NCBI RefSeq assembly: GCF_009826895.1
Contig: NZ_WUMV01000003.1
Coordinates: 1 to 64,000, forward strand
Direction of reading: 5' to 3'
Origin: Stappia sediminis
GTDB taxonomy: Bacteria; Pseudomonadota; Alphaproteobacteria; Rhizobiales; Stappiaceae
DNA length: 64,000 nucleotides
The translations under genes were made by a program, and so were the position numbers. Below are positions 25,805-34,779 of the stretch, one piece after another. How positions within the stretch are numbered: the first letter of the stretch is position 1; every line of letters begins with the position of its first letter. The notes beneath the pieces are model-generated. The model worked only from the letters and a program-made list of their open reading frames with translations. It did no database searches and was not told the origin of the DNA.

Positions 25805-26949
25805 GCCCGTTCGCCACCGCACAGATAGTCGCGGAACCGTCTTGCGACCTCCGCCGGGGTGACTTTCGGTCTCGGCAAATTCTCGACCTTGCTCGGAGAA
25901 ACCCGCACATGCACGAAACGCGGCCCCTTGGCGGAAAATGCGCTTTGCAGGACTTCGTCGAGATTTGAGAGCGAATCCGAACGGACCACATGGGAATAAC
26001 CCGATGCCCGCGCGATTTCCGCGAAATCGACACCTTCCGAAACCGTCATCTGGCCGCCGGTGGATTCATGCATGCCATTGTCGAGAACGATATGCGTGAA
26101 ATTTTCAGGTGCTTCCGCGCCGATGGTCGCAAGGTTGCCGAGCTTCATCAACGCAGCCCCGTCCCCGTCAAGAACGATGATCTCCCGCCCGCTGTTGAGC
26201 GCGGCACCCAGGCCGATCGCGCTCGCGCCGCCCATGGACCCCACGACGTAGAAGTTTCGCGCCGCGTCACCCAGCGTATAAAGCTCGCGCCCGCAATAGC
26301 CCGTGGTCGCGATCAGGCCCGCGCCCGCCGGCGCGTTGGCGTTGATCCTCTCCAGTACGTCGATGCGCCTTGGCGCTTCCCGGCCGGAAAACGTACCGGC
26401 GATCTCCGCCCGTGGCCGCGCCGTTACCGGCGCCTGATCGAGCTTCGACTTCGCTACCGTCCCCTTTGCCTGCACGAAAGCGAAAGGCAACTGCTCAAGC
26501 TCCATGTAGCGGCAGGCTTCTTCGAGGCGGCTCGCGACCTCAGGCGTTTCGGCGGGAAAGGCGGCCCTGGCAACCCTCATCGTGTCGAGCAGCGCCCCGG
26601 TGATCTCGCCCATCAGTTCGTGCTGCGGCTCGTCGCCGAGGCCCGGCTCGCCCCGCCACGTGACGATCATCAGCGTCGGTATCCTGGCCGGCCAGTTGAG
26701 CGAGGTCAGCGGGTTGACCGCATTGCCGAGGCCCGAGTTCTGGCACATCACGGCGGTTTTCCTGCCCGCAAGCCACGCGCCGGCGGCGATGGCCACGGCC
26801 TCGCCTTCGCTCGTCGCGCCGACATAGCGCGCGTTCGGCGCGCCGATCACCGCGTTCATCAGCGGTGTCAGAAAACTGCAGGGCACGCCTGCATAGAAGT
26901 CGATGCCGTTACGGCCGGCTTCCTTGATGAATTCCCTGGCTTCGATCAT
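25801..26949 (-). CDS. aepY: Phosphonopyruvate decarboxylase
   Basis: 382-residue thiamine-diphosphate enzyme that makes the second step of phosphonate synthesis irreversible by converting phosphonopyruvate to phosphonoacetaldehyde. The N-terminal pyrimidine-binding part contains the FYAGVPCSFL and TSEGEAVAIAAG segments. The ThDP-binding part has the GDGAALMKLGNLATIG and LDNGMHESTGGQ motifs. It lies 9 bp downstream of the PEP mutase fusion gene and overlaps the aminotransferase start, so pepM-ppd-AEPT forms one transcription unit. Confidence 0.93.
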   Translation of the reverse strand: MIEAREFIKEAGRNGIDFYAGVPCSFLTPLMNAVIGAPNARYVGATSEGEAVAIAAGAWLAGRKTAVMCQNSGLGNAVNPLTSLNWPARIPTLMIVTWRGEPGLGDEPQHELMGEITGALLDTMRVARAAFPAETPEVASRLEEACRYMELEQLPFAFVQAKGTVAKSKLDQAPVTARPRAEIAGTFSGREAPRRIDVLERINANAPAGAGLIATTGYCGRELYTLGDAARNFYVVGSMGGASAIGLGAALNSGREIIVLDGDGAALMKLGNLATIGAEAPENFTHIVLDNGMHESTGGQMTVSEGVDFAEIARASGYSHVVRSDSLSNLDEVLQSAFSAKGPRFVHVRVSPSKVENLPRPKVTPAEVARRFRDYLCGGERA

Positions 26950-26958
26950 GACGGGCGA

Positions 26959-28605
26959 TCACATGGCGTTTCGCGCCTGCGCAAGATCGAGCAGGTCGTT
27001 GACGTTCATCCAGTTGCCCGACACATAGATCGCGGCCACGGTCTCGCCTTTCTTGACGAGCCGTTTCAGCACCGTGCCGATATCGGCCTTGGCGAGCGTG
27101 CCTTCTTCGCGCATGCGCTCAAGCTCGGCCTTCAGCTTGCGCGAGCCGTTGGCCGAGGTGCGCAACAGGCCAACCCATTCGCCATCGGCTCCGTCGATGT
27201 TCTCGCCGATATCGACGAGATGCGGCTCCTCACCGCCGTCGAACGCCTGGTCGTAGGGCACCGAAAGCCTGACCATGTCGCGGCTGTCGAGGCTGCGCTC
27301 TTCCCGGTGCTCCTTCCAGTCCGGATCCACCAGAATGACGAAATCCTCCTGGCGCTCCATCAGGAGGTTCAGGAAGAACGGACGGTAGACGACGTCGCCA
27401 TAGGAGATGATGCAGTCGCGGGAGAGCGCATCCCCGGCAAGCGCGAGCGACGCCGCCTCACCCGTCGACCCGTAGTCGGCGTTCACCACCTTGCGGATAC
27501 CGGCAAGGTCAACCGCCTCCTCGCGATAACCGGCGATCACCGTCGGATCGGAAACGCCGACACGCTTCAAGGCTTTGACCTGGCGGGCAAGGATCGATTC
27601 ACCGCGCACGTTCAGCATGCATTTCGGCTTGTCTTCGGTCAGTTCCGCAAGCTCGGAGCCGCGCGAGGCGGCGAGCACGACCGCCTCCACCTGAGGCCCG
27701 CCGGCGAGATAGACCTTCTCCGCCTCTTCCAGCTCGCTGGCATCGGCAAGCGTGAAGACATCGTTCAGCGGGGCGACGGCGGCTTCCACATCGACAAGCG
27801 TTTCGTCGCGCATCAGGGTCGCGCATGTATCGCGCATCGCCTGAATGGAAGCGCGCAGATTGTGGTTCGCCCAGATGATCAAAGACGCCCGGGCATCCTT
27901 CATCGTTTGCGTGGGCGTGCGGTAGTATTTCGTCGGGATCAGCACGACCGGGATGCGGTGGTCCCACGACCGGCAGAAGGTCAGGATCTCGTCCGGATCG
28001 GATTTCTTGGAGTGAATGACGATGGCGTCCGCCCCGGCTTCCGCATAAGCTTCCGCGCGGCGCAGGGCCTCGTCTATTCCTCGGCCGGCGATCAGCGCCT
28101 CGATGCGCGCGACGATGGAAAAATCGTCATCGGGTTGCGTATCCTTGCCGGCCTTGATCTTGCCGCAGAACTCGTCGATCTCGGCAAGCTGCTGGTTGTC
28201 GGCGAGGAAGGAATTCGTTTTCGGGAAGACCTTGTCCTCGATGCACACGCCGGCGATCTGCCGCTGGCAGAGCTTTTTCACAAGGCGACGGAAATTGTTG
28301 AAATTGCCGTAGCCTGTGTCGCCGTCGACGAGGATCGGCAGGGACGAGGCGTCGGACATGAATTCGAGAACGTCGAGAACCTGCGTCCAGGAAAGCTCGT
28401 TGTTGTCGCGCACGCCAAGTGCCGCGGAAATCGAAAGGCCGGACGCCCATATACCGTCGAAACCGGCTTCCTCCACGATCTTTGCGGAAAGCCCGTTATG
28501 AGCCTCCATGATGAAATTCGTGCCTTCGCCGGTCAGAAGCCTGCGCAGCCTTGTGAATTTCGACAATTGATCGTTGGAAGGCGAAAGATCGCTATGGAGG
28601 TTCAC
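26959..28605 (-). CDS. aepX: PEP phosphomutase fused to a nucleotidyltransferase (AepX-PntC-like)
   Basis: 548-residue two-domain protein. Residues 1-290 are PEP mutase, which forms the C-P bond of phosphonopyruvate. The diagnostic loop [10 protein letters not shown] begins at E123, preceded by VDGDTGYGN. Residues 306-548 are a nucleotidyltransferase ([16 protein letters not shown], then [10 protein letters not shown], then SYGDVVYRP), comparable to PntC, which activates AEP as CMP-AEP. The fusion suggests the pathway ends in an AEP-modified lipid or glycan rather than a small antibiotic. I place the start at GTG 28605, with GAGG 8 nt upstream; the frame stays open to 28716 with low-complexity sequence. 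It is divergent from the FAD oxidase gene. Confidence 0.92.
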   Translation of the reverse strand: MNLHSDLSPSNDQLSKFTRLRRLLTGEGTNFIMEAHNGLSAKIVEEAGFDGIWASGLSISAALGVRDNNELSWTQVLDVLEFMSDASSLPILVDGDTGYGNFNNFRRLVKKLCQRQIAGVCIEDKVFPKTNSFLADNQQLAEIDEFCGKIKAGKDTQPDDDFSIVARIEALIAGRGIDEALRRAEAYAEAGADAIVIHSKKSDPDEILTFCRSWDHRIPVVLIPTKYYRTPTQTMKDARASLIIWANHNLRASIQAMRDTCATLMRDETLVDVEAAVAPLNDVFTLADASELEEAEKVYLAGGPQVEAVVLAASRGSELAELTEDKPKCMLNVRGESILARQVKALKRVGVSDPTVIAGYREEAVDLAGIRKVVNADYGSTGEAASLALAGDALSRDCIISYGDVVYRPFFLNLLMERQEDFVILVDPDWKEHREERSLDSRDMVRLSVPYDQAFDGGEEPHLVDIGENIDGADGEWVGLLRTSANGSRKLKAELERMREEGTLAKADIGTVLKRLVKKGETVAAIYVSGNWMNVNDLLDLAQARNAM

Positions 28606-28773
28606 GGTTCGATCCTCAATATTTCCGTAAGGGCCGACCACCGTTTTCCCGGTCGCCGGGCCCGAAAACTTGACTTGGTAGGGGTGTGCACCTACCACGG
28701 TTTTGCCGCATGGCATAGCTCACATTCCATAAATCTCGCGGCACCGGCCGCACAGTCTCCAGAGACCGACACA

Positions 28774-29955
28774 ATGAAGATCGAGACGGCCGACGTGGCG
28801 ATCGTCGGCGGCGCCGTGACGGGTTCTTCCATCGCCTGCCATCTGGCGATGGACCCTGATTTTGCCGGCAAAATACTGGTTTTGGAGAAGGATCCGTCCT
28901 ACCGGTTTTGCGCATCAACGCTTTCCGCCGCCTCGATCCGCCAGCAGTTTTCAGATCCCACCAACATTGAAATCTCGCTCTACGGGATCGAGTTTCTCCG
29001 CGATATCGGAACAAGGCTCGCCGTGGGTGGCGATGTCCCCGATATCGGCCTGCACGAAGGTGGCTATCTTTTCCTCGCCACGCCCGACAGGCGGGAAATC
29101 CTGGAACAGAACCACGCGCGGCAGACGCGTCTCGGTGCCGATATCCTCTTTCTCGAGCCTGAAGACCTTGCGAAGCGCTTCCCATGGCTCAATGTCGAAG
29201 GAATTGCCGCAGGCTGCTGGGGAAGGTCCGGCGAAGGCTGGTTCGACGGTTACGGGCTGATGCAGGCGTTCCGCAAGAAAGCGCGCTCGCTCGGCGTGCC
29301 CTATTGTGCCGCTGCCGTGGAACGCGCCGAACGCTCGGGCGACGGCTTTCTTCTTGCCCTTTCTGACGGCACGCAAATCGCATGCGGCAAGCTCGTCAAC
29401 GCCGCGGGATCTGCGGGAGCTGTCAGTCTTGCCCGAGATCTCGGCATCGAGCTTCCCATCCACCGCCGCAAGCGAATGATCTTCAACTTCGATTGCCGGG
29501 AGCCGGTCGAAGGCTGCCCGCTGCTGATCGACCCGACCGGCACTTACGTCAGGCCCGAGGGAACCGGCTTCATCTGCGGTCGCGTCCCGGAAAACGATCC
29601 CGATGTGGAGGCCGACGACTTCGACGTGGACCACGGCTTCTTCGAGGAAGCGCTATGGCCGACGCTCGCCGACAGGGTTCCCGCGTTCGAGGCGATCAAG
29701 CCGGGCGCGGCATGGGCCGGGCACTATGATGTGAACCTCTTCGACCACAACGCGATCCTGGGCGAAACCACCGCCGTTCCGGGCTTTTATCTGGCGTGCG
29801 GCTTTTCCGGCCACGGCCTGCAGCAGGCGCCCGCAGTGGGGCGCGGCATCGCGGAGTTGATCGTTCACGGCGCTTACAGGAACCTCGACCTTTCCGCTCT
29901 CGACCATGCCCGCATCGCCGATATGCGCCCGGTGGTCGAAAAGAATGTCGTCTAA
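28774..29955 (+). CDS. FAD-dependent amine/amino-acid oxidoreductase (DadA/glycine oxidase-like)
   Basis: 393-residue flavoenzyme of the DAO fold. The FAD-binding loop is DVAIVGGAVTGSSIA at residues 7-21, a RIQQFS-like STLSAASIRQQFS follows, and the C-terminal FAD segment is ACGFSGHGLQQAPAVG. Such enzymes oxidise secondary or primary amines of amino acids such as glycine, sarcosine or D-amino acids. The gene is divergent from pepM and followed after 70 bp by a serine-glyoxylate aminotransferase. It might work on glyoxylate/glycine metabolism with that neighbour, or on AEP-like amines; the sequence does not decide. Confidence 0.75.
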   Translation: MKIETADVAIVGGAVTGSSIACHLAMDPDFAGKILVLEKDPSYRFCASTLSAASIRQQFSDPTNIEISLYGIEFLRDIGTRLAVGGDVPDIGLHEGGYLFLATPDRREILEQNHARQTRLGADILFLEPEDLAKRFPWLNVEGIAAGCWGRSGEGWFDGYGLMQAFRKKARSLGVPYCAAAVERAERSGDGFLLALSDGTQIACGKLVNAAGSAGAVSLARDLGIELPIHRRKRMIFNFDCREPVEGCPLLIDPTGTYVRPEGTGFICGRVPENDPDVEADDFDVDHGFFEEALWPTLADRVPAFEAIKPGAAWAGHYDVNLFDHNAILGETTAVPGFYLACGFSGHGLQQAPAVGRGIAELIVHGAYRNLDLSALDHARIADMRPVVEKNVV

Positions 29956-30025
29956 CCGGCTCTTTTGAAATCGCTCTGCCCGCGCTATTTGATGCACTTC
30001 ATTTTCACGAGGCGAACGACCGACC

Positions 30026-31210
30026 ATGACGCTTGCCACAGGCCGCCCCTTTCTGATGATCCCCGGGCCGACGAACGTGCCCGAAGAAGTGCTTCGCGCC
30101 ATGCATCGCCCGGCGGTCGACATCTACGTCGGCCCACTGGTGGAGCTGACGGACAACTGCCTGCGCGACCTGAAAACGATCTTCAGGACGCAAGGCAAGA
30201 CCTTCATTTACGCTTCGAACGGCCATGGCGGCTGGGAATCGGCACTCACCAACACCCTATCGCGGGGCGACAAGGTTCTCGTGCTGGACTCAGGCCGCTT
30301 CGCGCGCGGCTGGGGCGAAATGGCCGCCGTGCTCGGCCTGGACGTGGAGATTCTACCCGGCGACTGGCGCAAGGCCGTGGACGCCGAGGCGCTGCAAGCC
30401 CGTCTGGATGCCGACCGTGACGGTGCGATCAAGGCCGTGCTCGTCGTGCAGGTCGATACGGCTTCCGGCGTCATCAACGATATCGCGCGCTTGAGAAAGG
30501 CTATCGATGCCGCCGGCCACAATGCGCTCTTCCTGGTCGATACGATCGCCTCGCTCGGCTGCGTTCCCTTCGAGATGGACGCATGGGGCGTGGATGTGGC
30601 GCTCACAGGCGCGCAAAAAGGGCTGATGACGCCGCCCGGCCTCGCCTTTGTCGCGGCGAACGAAAAGGCGCTCGCCGCGCATGAGCACGCCGACCTCAAG
30701 ACGCAATATTGGGACTGGACCTTCCGCCTTGGCGAGGAGCACTACCAGAAATACTGCGGCACGCCGCCGGAGCATCTTCTCTTCGGCTTCCGCGAAGCGC
30801 TCGACATCCTGATGAAGGAGGGTCTCGACGCCTCGCACCGCCGGCACAGGCTACTGGGCGAAGCCGTTCGCAAGGCGGTGAACGTCTGGGCGAAGGACGG
30901 CGCGCTGGAGATGAACATTCTCGAGGAAGCCGAGCGGTCGAATTCCGTGACCGTGGTGCTGACGCCGGGCCTCGACCCAGCAGCGCTCATGCGCTTTTGC
31001 GAGGAGACCTGCAACGTCAAGCTCAGCGGGACGATCGGCGAGATCAACGGCCTGGGCTTCCGCATCGGCCACATGGGTTACGTCAATGCACCCATGGTGA
31101 TCGGCACTCTCGGCGCCATAGAGATGGGCCTTGCGGCGCTTAAGGTTCCCCACGGCAGGGGCGGCGTTCAGGCCGCCGTCGACCACCTGACGAGCGCGGT
31201 TTCCGAATAA
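30026..31210 (+). CDS. sgaA: Serine-glyoxylate aminotransferase
   Basis: 394-residue class V PLP aminotransferase. The N-terminal MIPGPTNVPEEVLRAM, the SNGHGGWESAL loop, VDTIASLGCVPFEMD and the PLP lysine in TGAQKGLMTPPG match SGAT of methylotrophs and rhizobia. It transfers the amino group of serine to glyoxylate, giving hydroxypyruvate and glycine. It follows the FAD oxidase gene on the same strand and converges on pyrF with only 6 bp between stops. SGAT is distantly related to the AEP aminotransferase at 24.7 kb, but the two are clearly different genes. Confidence 0.88.
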   Translation: MTLATGRPFLMIPGPTNVPEEVLRAMHRPAVDIYVGPLVELTDNCLRDLKTIFRTQGKTFIYASNGHGGWESALTNTLSRGDKVLVLDSGRFARGWGEMAAVLGLDVEILPGDWRKAVDAEALQARLDADRDGAIKAVLVVQVDTASGVINDIARLRKAIDAAGHNALFLVDTIASLGCVPFEMDAWGVDVALTGAQKGLMTPPGLAFVAANEKALAAHEHADLKTQYWDWTFRLGEEHYQKYCGTPPEHLLFGFREALDILMKEGLDASHRRHRLLGEAVRKAVNVWAKDGALEMNILEEAERSNSVTVVLTPGLDPAALMRFCEETCNVKLSGTIGEINGLGFRIGHMGYVNAPMVIGTLGAIEMGLAALKVPHGRGGVQAAVDHLTSAVSE

Positions 31211-31216
31211 TCGCCG

Positions 31217-31930
31217 TCAGAGCGCGGAGGCGATTTCTTCCACGATCGCTTCCGCCGCCGCGCGCCGGTTTTCCGCCCGCACAACAGGCCGCGCCACCAC
31301 CAGGTAGTCCGCGCCAGCACGAATGGCATCCCCCGGGGTCATGATGCGCTTCTGGTCGCCCGCCGCAGAGCCAGCCGGGCGCACGCCCGGCGTTACCATC
31401 GCCATGTCATCGCCGATCACCGGCCGCAGGCTTGCCGCCTCATGCGGCGAGCAGACGATGCCGCCCATTCCCGCGAGCCTTGCATCCGTGGCCCTTGAGC
31501 GAACGAGATCGCCAAGCTCTCCGGCGTATCCGGCCTTCTCGATATCCCGCTGATCCATCGACGTCAGAACGGTCACGCCGAGCAGGCAAAGCTCCGCGCC
31601 TGTTTCGCCCAAGGCGTCCACAGCGGCGCGCATCGCCTTCGGGTAGGCATGGATCGTCACGAAACTCATGCCCATTTTCGCGATGTTTTTCACAGCGCTC
31701 GCCACCGTGTTGTCGATATCCAAAAGCTTGACGTCGAGGAATATCCTGTGCCCCTTGCGCGCGAGTTCCTCCGCGAAGGCCAGACCGCCGGCGAACTGAA
31801 GCTGCATGCCGATCTTGTAGACGCCGACCGCGCCTTCGGTTTCGGCAACGATTGCCCTTGCCTCATCCACTGTCGGCACGTCGAGGCCGACAATCAGGCG
31901 GTCGGTCGCGGTCTTCGGTTTGAAGGGCAT
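31217..31930 (-). CDS. pyrF: Orotidine 5'-phosphate decarboxylase
   Basis: 237-residue cytoplasmic enzyme for the last step of UMP synthesis. The catalytic signature with the Lys-Asp pair is visible as [13 protein letters not shown], with [10 protein letters not shown] at the N-terminus and a TPGVRPAG phosphate-binding loop near residue 180. The length and order of motifs are ordinary for a rhizobial PyrF. It is divergent from hisB across 180 bp. Confidence 0.96.
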   Translation of the reverse strand: MPFKPKTATDRLIVGLDVPTVDEARAIVAETEGAVGVYKIGMQLQFAGGLAFAEELARKGHRIFLDVKLLDIDNTVASAVKNIAKMGMSFVTIHAYPKAMRAAVDALGETGAELCLLGVTVLTSMDQRDIEKAGYAGELGDLVRSRATDARLAGMGGIVCSPHEAASLRPVIGDDMAMVTPGVRPAGSAAGDQKRIMTPGDAIRAGADYLVVARPVVRAENRRAAAEAIVEEIASAL

Positions 31931-32110
31931 GCGAAATCCTCCGGTTGCTCGCCGTGGCGGGAATTCGATGTGCTGATAACGCTGCGAACGTTACTTGGCC
32001 AGCAGGTAAATGATCGTAAGCTATTTCAATGCATACCCTTGCCTGATAAAACGCCACGCGCTTGGCGGAATATTCCGCCGAAGCGGATACTCGAGCCTGG
32101 GGGTTGGCAG

Positions 32111-32704
32111 ATGCGCTCCGCAACGATCACGCGCACGACCAAGGAAACCGATATTTCCGTCAAGCTGACGCTGGACGGAACCGGCACTTTCGATATCGAA
32201 ACCGGGGTCGGCTTCCTCGACCATATGCTCGAGCAGCTGTCGCGCCATTCGCTCATCGATATGGAAATCCGCGCCAAGGGCGATACGCACATCGATTTTC
32301 ACCACACGGCGGAAGACGTCGGCATTGCCATCGGGCAGGCTTTGAGACAAGCACTCGGCGACATGAAGGGCCTGACGCGCTATGCCGATTGCCATCTCGC
32401 AATGGACGAAGCGCTGACGCGATGCGCCATCGACGTGTCGGGGCGGCCGTTCCTCGTCTGGCAGGTGGAGTTTCCGCGCGAAAAGGTCGGCGATTTCGAT
32501 ACAGAACTCTTCGAGGAGTTCTTTCGCGCACTTGCGATGAACGCCGGTATCACGCTGCATGTTGCCAACCTCGATGGCTCCAACAGCCATCACATCGCCG
32601 AAACCTGCTTCAAGGCGGTCGCGCGCTGCCTGCGCAAGGCGATTGAACCCGACCCGCGCCAGGAGGGCCGCATCCCCTCCACCAAGGGCCAGCTCGGAGG
32701 GTGA
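32111..32704 (+). CDS. hisB: Imidazoleglycerol-phosphate dehydratase
   Basis: 197-residue histidine-biosynthesis enzyme. Metal-binding histidine clusters are present: [26 protein letters not shown] and [12 protein letters not shown]. The monofunctional length shows that the histidinol-phosphate phosphatase domain of enteric HisB is absent, as usual in alphaproteobacteria. The start at ATG 32111 gives the standard MRSATITR N-terminus; the longer open frame upstream is spurious. It is the first gene of hisB-DUF2628-hisH-hisA. Confidence 0.97.
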   Translation: MRSATITRTTKETDISVKLTLDGTGTFDIETGVGFLDHMLEQLSRHSLIDMEIRAKGDTHIDFHHTAEDVGIAIGQALRQALGDMKGLTRYADCHLAMDEALTRCAIDVSGRPFLVWQVEFPREKVGDFDTELFEEFFRALAMNAGITLHVANLDGSNSHHIAETCFKAVARCLRKAIEPDPRQEGRIPSTKGQLGG

Positions 32705-32708
32705 GGAG

Positions 32709-33218
32709 ATGACGATCTACGCGGTACTGACGCCGCCGGACACCAGCCCGGACGCTTTCACCGAAAGCGATGCGGACCGCACGCTTTTCATCAAGGACGG
32801 CTTCTGCTGGCCGGCGCTTTTCATTCCCATGATCTGGACGCTCTGGCACCGGCTCTGGCTCGTCTTCCTCGCGTACCTGGCAATCGCTGTTGCGATCGAA
32901 GCTCTTTCCTTCGCTTTCGGAGGGCCTGCGACCGGCATTTCGGCCACGCTCTTCGCGCTTCTTTTCGCTTTCGAGGCGAACAACCTTCGCCGCTGGACGA
33001 TGGAGCGGCGCGGCTGGAATTTTGCCGGTGCCGTCGCCGGGGCGGACAGGGACGAGGCGGAAGTGCGCTTCTTCTCAGGCTACCTCACCCCGGCTGGCCG
33101 CCCGGAGAACCATACTGCCGATCACACGGAAAACCGGCCTCGCCGCACGGCGGGAGTCGCGCCCCGCGTGGGCGGAGAGAGCGTCGTCGGGCTGACGCTG
33201 GGACGAAACGGAACTTAA
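32709..33218 (+). CDS. DUF2628 family membrane protein
   Basis: 169-residue protein with a central hydrophobic region of two or three helices (about residues 30-80) and the sequence FCWPALFIPMIWTLWHRLW, which is typical of DUF2628. It starts 4 bp after the hisB stop with GGAG just upstream, and hisH follows within 3 bp. Rhizobial his operons commonly carry this gene between hisB and hisH. Its role is not known to me, and nothing in the sequence ties it to histidine chemistry. Confidence 0.85.
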   Translation: MTIYAVLTPPDTSPDAFTESDADRTLFIKDGFCWPALFIPMIWTLWHRLWLVFLAYLAIAVAIEALSFAFGGPATGISATLFALLFAFEANNLRRWTMERRGWNFAGAVAGADRDEAEVRFFSGYLTPAGRPENHTADHTENRPRRTAGVAPRVGGESVVGLTLGRNGT

Positions 33219-33221
33219 CGA

Positions 33222-33872
33222 ATGACAGTCGCAATTATCGACTACGGCTCGGGCAATCTCCGCTCCGCCGCCAAGGCCTTCGAGCGCGCCGCCGGAGAGA
33301 CGGCGCATGTTCCCGACGTGCGTGTGACGAATGACGCGGATTTCGTGGCCAAGGCCGAACGTATAGTCCTTCCGGGCGTTGGCGCCTTTGCCGATTGCAA
33401 GCGCGGCCTTGCCGCCGTCGACGGCATGATCGAGGCGCTGAACGAAGCCGTTGTCGACAGGGGTCGGCCGTTCCTGGGGATTTGCGTCGGCATGCAGCTG
33501 ATGGCGGCGCGCGGCCTTGAATTCGAGACGGTGGAAGGCCTTGGCTGGATTCCGGGCGACGTGGTGGAGATCAAGCCGGACGATCCCACCCTCAAGATCC
33601 CGCATATGGGTTGGAACACGATCGACGAGGCTCGCCCGCACCCGCTGCTGGAAGGCATAGACACCGGCCCGCAGGGTCTGCACGCCTATTTCGTCCATTC
33701 CTATCAGCTTGTGGCCAGCAACCCTGCGCATGTGATTGCCACGACCGACTACGGTGGCGCGGTTACCGCCATTGTCGGCCGCGACAACATGGTTGGCACC
33801 CAGTTTCACCCGGAAAAGAGCCAGACGCTCGGCCTTGAATTCATCGCCAATTTCCTGAACTGGGCGCCCTAG
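33222..33872 (+). CDS. hisH: Imidazole glycerol phosphate synthase, glutaminase subunit
   Basis: 216-residue class I glutamine amidotransferase that feeds ammonia to HisF. The N-terminus [11 protein letters not shown], the nucleophile Cys in GICVGMQLM and the His/Glu pair in FHPEKSQ complete the triad. It lies 3 bp after the DUF2628 gene. Its partner hisF is not found after hisA in this window. Confidence 0.97.
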   Translation: MTVAIIDYGSGNLRSAAKAFERAAGETAHVPDVRVTNDADFVAKAERIVLPGVGAFADCKRGLAAVDGMIEALNEAVVDRGRPFLGICVGMQLMAARGLEFETVEGLGWIPGDVVEIKPDDPTLKIPHMGWNTIDEARPHPLLEGIDTGPQGLHAYFVHSYQLVASNPAHVIATTDYGGAVTAIVGRDNMVGTQFHPEKSQTLGLEFIANFLNWAP

Positions 33873-33915
33873 GGTCTGAATCCTAAGTCACCTTCAGAAC
33901 GAAAGCAGATTACCA

Positions 33916-34650
33916 ATGTTCCTCTTTCCCGCGATCGACCTGAAGGACGGCCAGTGCGTACGCCTAAAGCTCGGCGACATGGCGCAGGCGACCGTCTTCA
34001 ACGATGACCCCGCGGCACAGGCGAGGCTTTTCGAGGAACAAGGCTTCGAGCGCCTGCATGTGGTCGATCTCGACGGAGCATTCGCCGGCGAAAGCCGCAA
34101 TGGCGAAGCGGTCGAGGCGATCCTGAAGTCGACGAAGAACCCGGTGCAACTCGGAGGCGGCATCCGTTCGCTCGCCCAGATCGAAGCCTGGCTTGAGAAG
34201 GGCATCGCCCGCGTGATCCTGGGCACCGTTGCCGTTCGCGATCCCGACCTCGTCGTTGCAGCCTGCAAGGCGCATCCCGGCCGAATCGCCGTCGGCATCG
34301 ACGCGCGCGGCGGCAAGGTCGCCGTCGAGGGCTGGGCGGAGACATCGCAGTTGACGGCCATCGAACTTGCCAGACGCTTCGAGGACGCGGGCGTTGCCGC
34401 GATCATATACACCGATATCGACCGGGACGGCGTCCTGAAGGGCATCAACTGGGACTCGACGCTGGAGCTTGCCCGCGCGGTCTCCATCCCCGTCATCGCT
34501 TCCGGCGGCCTTGCCTCCATCGAAGACGTGAAGCGCATGCTCCAGCCGGATTGCACGATCCTGGAAGGCGCGATCTCGGGCCGCGCGCTCTACGACGGGC
34601 GTCTCGACCCTCAGGAAGCGATCGCCCTTATCAAGGGTGCCCATAGCTGA
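33916..34650 (+). CDS. hisA: Phosphoribosylformimino-AICAR ribotide isomerase
   Basis: 244-residue TIM-barrel isomerase of histidine synthesis. The N-terminal catalytic Asp is in [20 protein letters not shown] carries the first phosphate loop, and [14 protein letters not shown] and ASGGLAS carry the later ones. It is the last gene of this his cluster. In many rhizobia hisF and hisE follow directly; here the next gene is on the opposite strand and unrelated. Confidence 0.96.
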   Translation: MFLFPAIDLKDGQCVRLKLGDMAQATVFNDDPAAQARLFEEQGFERLHVVDLDGAFAGESRNGEAVEAILKSTKNPVQLGGGIRSLAQIEAWLEKGIARVILGTVAVRDPDLVVAACKAHPGRIAVGIDARGGKVAVEGWAETSQLTAIELARRFEDAGVAAIIYTDIDRDGVLKGINWDSTLELARAVSIPVIASGGLASIEDVKRMLQPDCTILEGAISGRALYDGRLDPQEAIALIKGAHS

Positions 34651-34669
34651 AGGTTGCTGGAGCATATCC

Positions 34670-34694
34670 CGCGAAATCCGCACCGGATTTCGCG
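34670..34694. terminator. Hairpin downstream of hisA
   Basis: Perfect 11-bp stem CGCGAAATCCG / CGGATTTCGCG with a 3-nt loop, 19 bp after the hisA stop and 85 bp before the stop of the convergent DedA-PAP2 gene. No clear T-run follows, so it may be an intergenic palindromic repeat that doubles as a bidirectional terminator. Confidence 0.55.
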
Positions 34695-34779
34695 ACGAGG
34701 ATATTCTCAAGATATTGATTCTGGAGCGATTTCTTATCACGCAAGCGATCCCGCTTTCGTGGAAAGCGCTCTGACTGCC

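Noticed and set aside
28616-28773. Riboswitch or leader upstream of pepM and the FAD oxidase
   Set aside because: The region contains repeated short segments (GACCACCGTTTTCCCGG-like and CTACCACGGTTTTGCCG-like), but I could not fold them into a known class.
25990-29955. A 1321-residue plus-strand protein ending in the FAD oxidase
   Set aside because: Everything before 28774 is antisense to the well-supported ppd and pepM genes, a by-product of high GC content.
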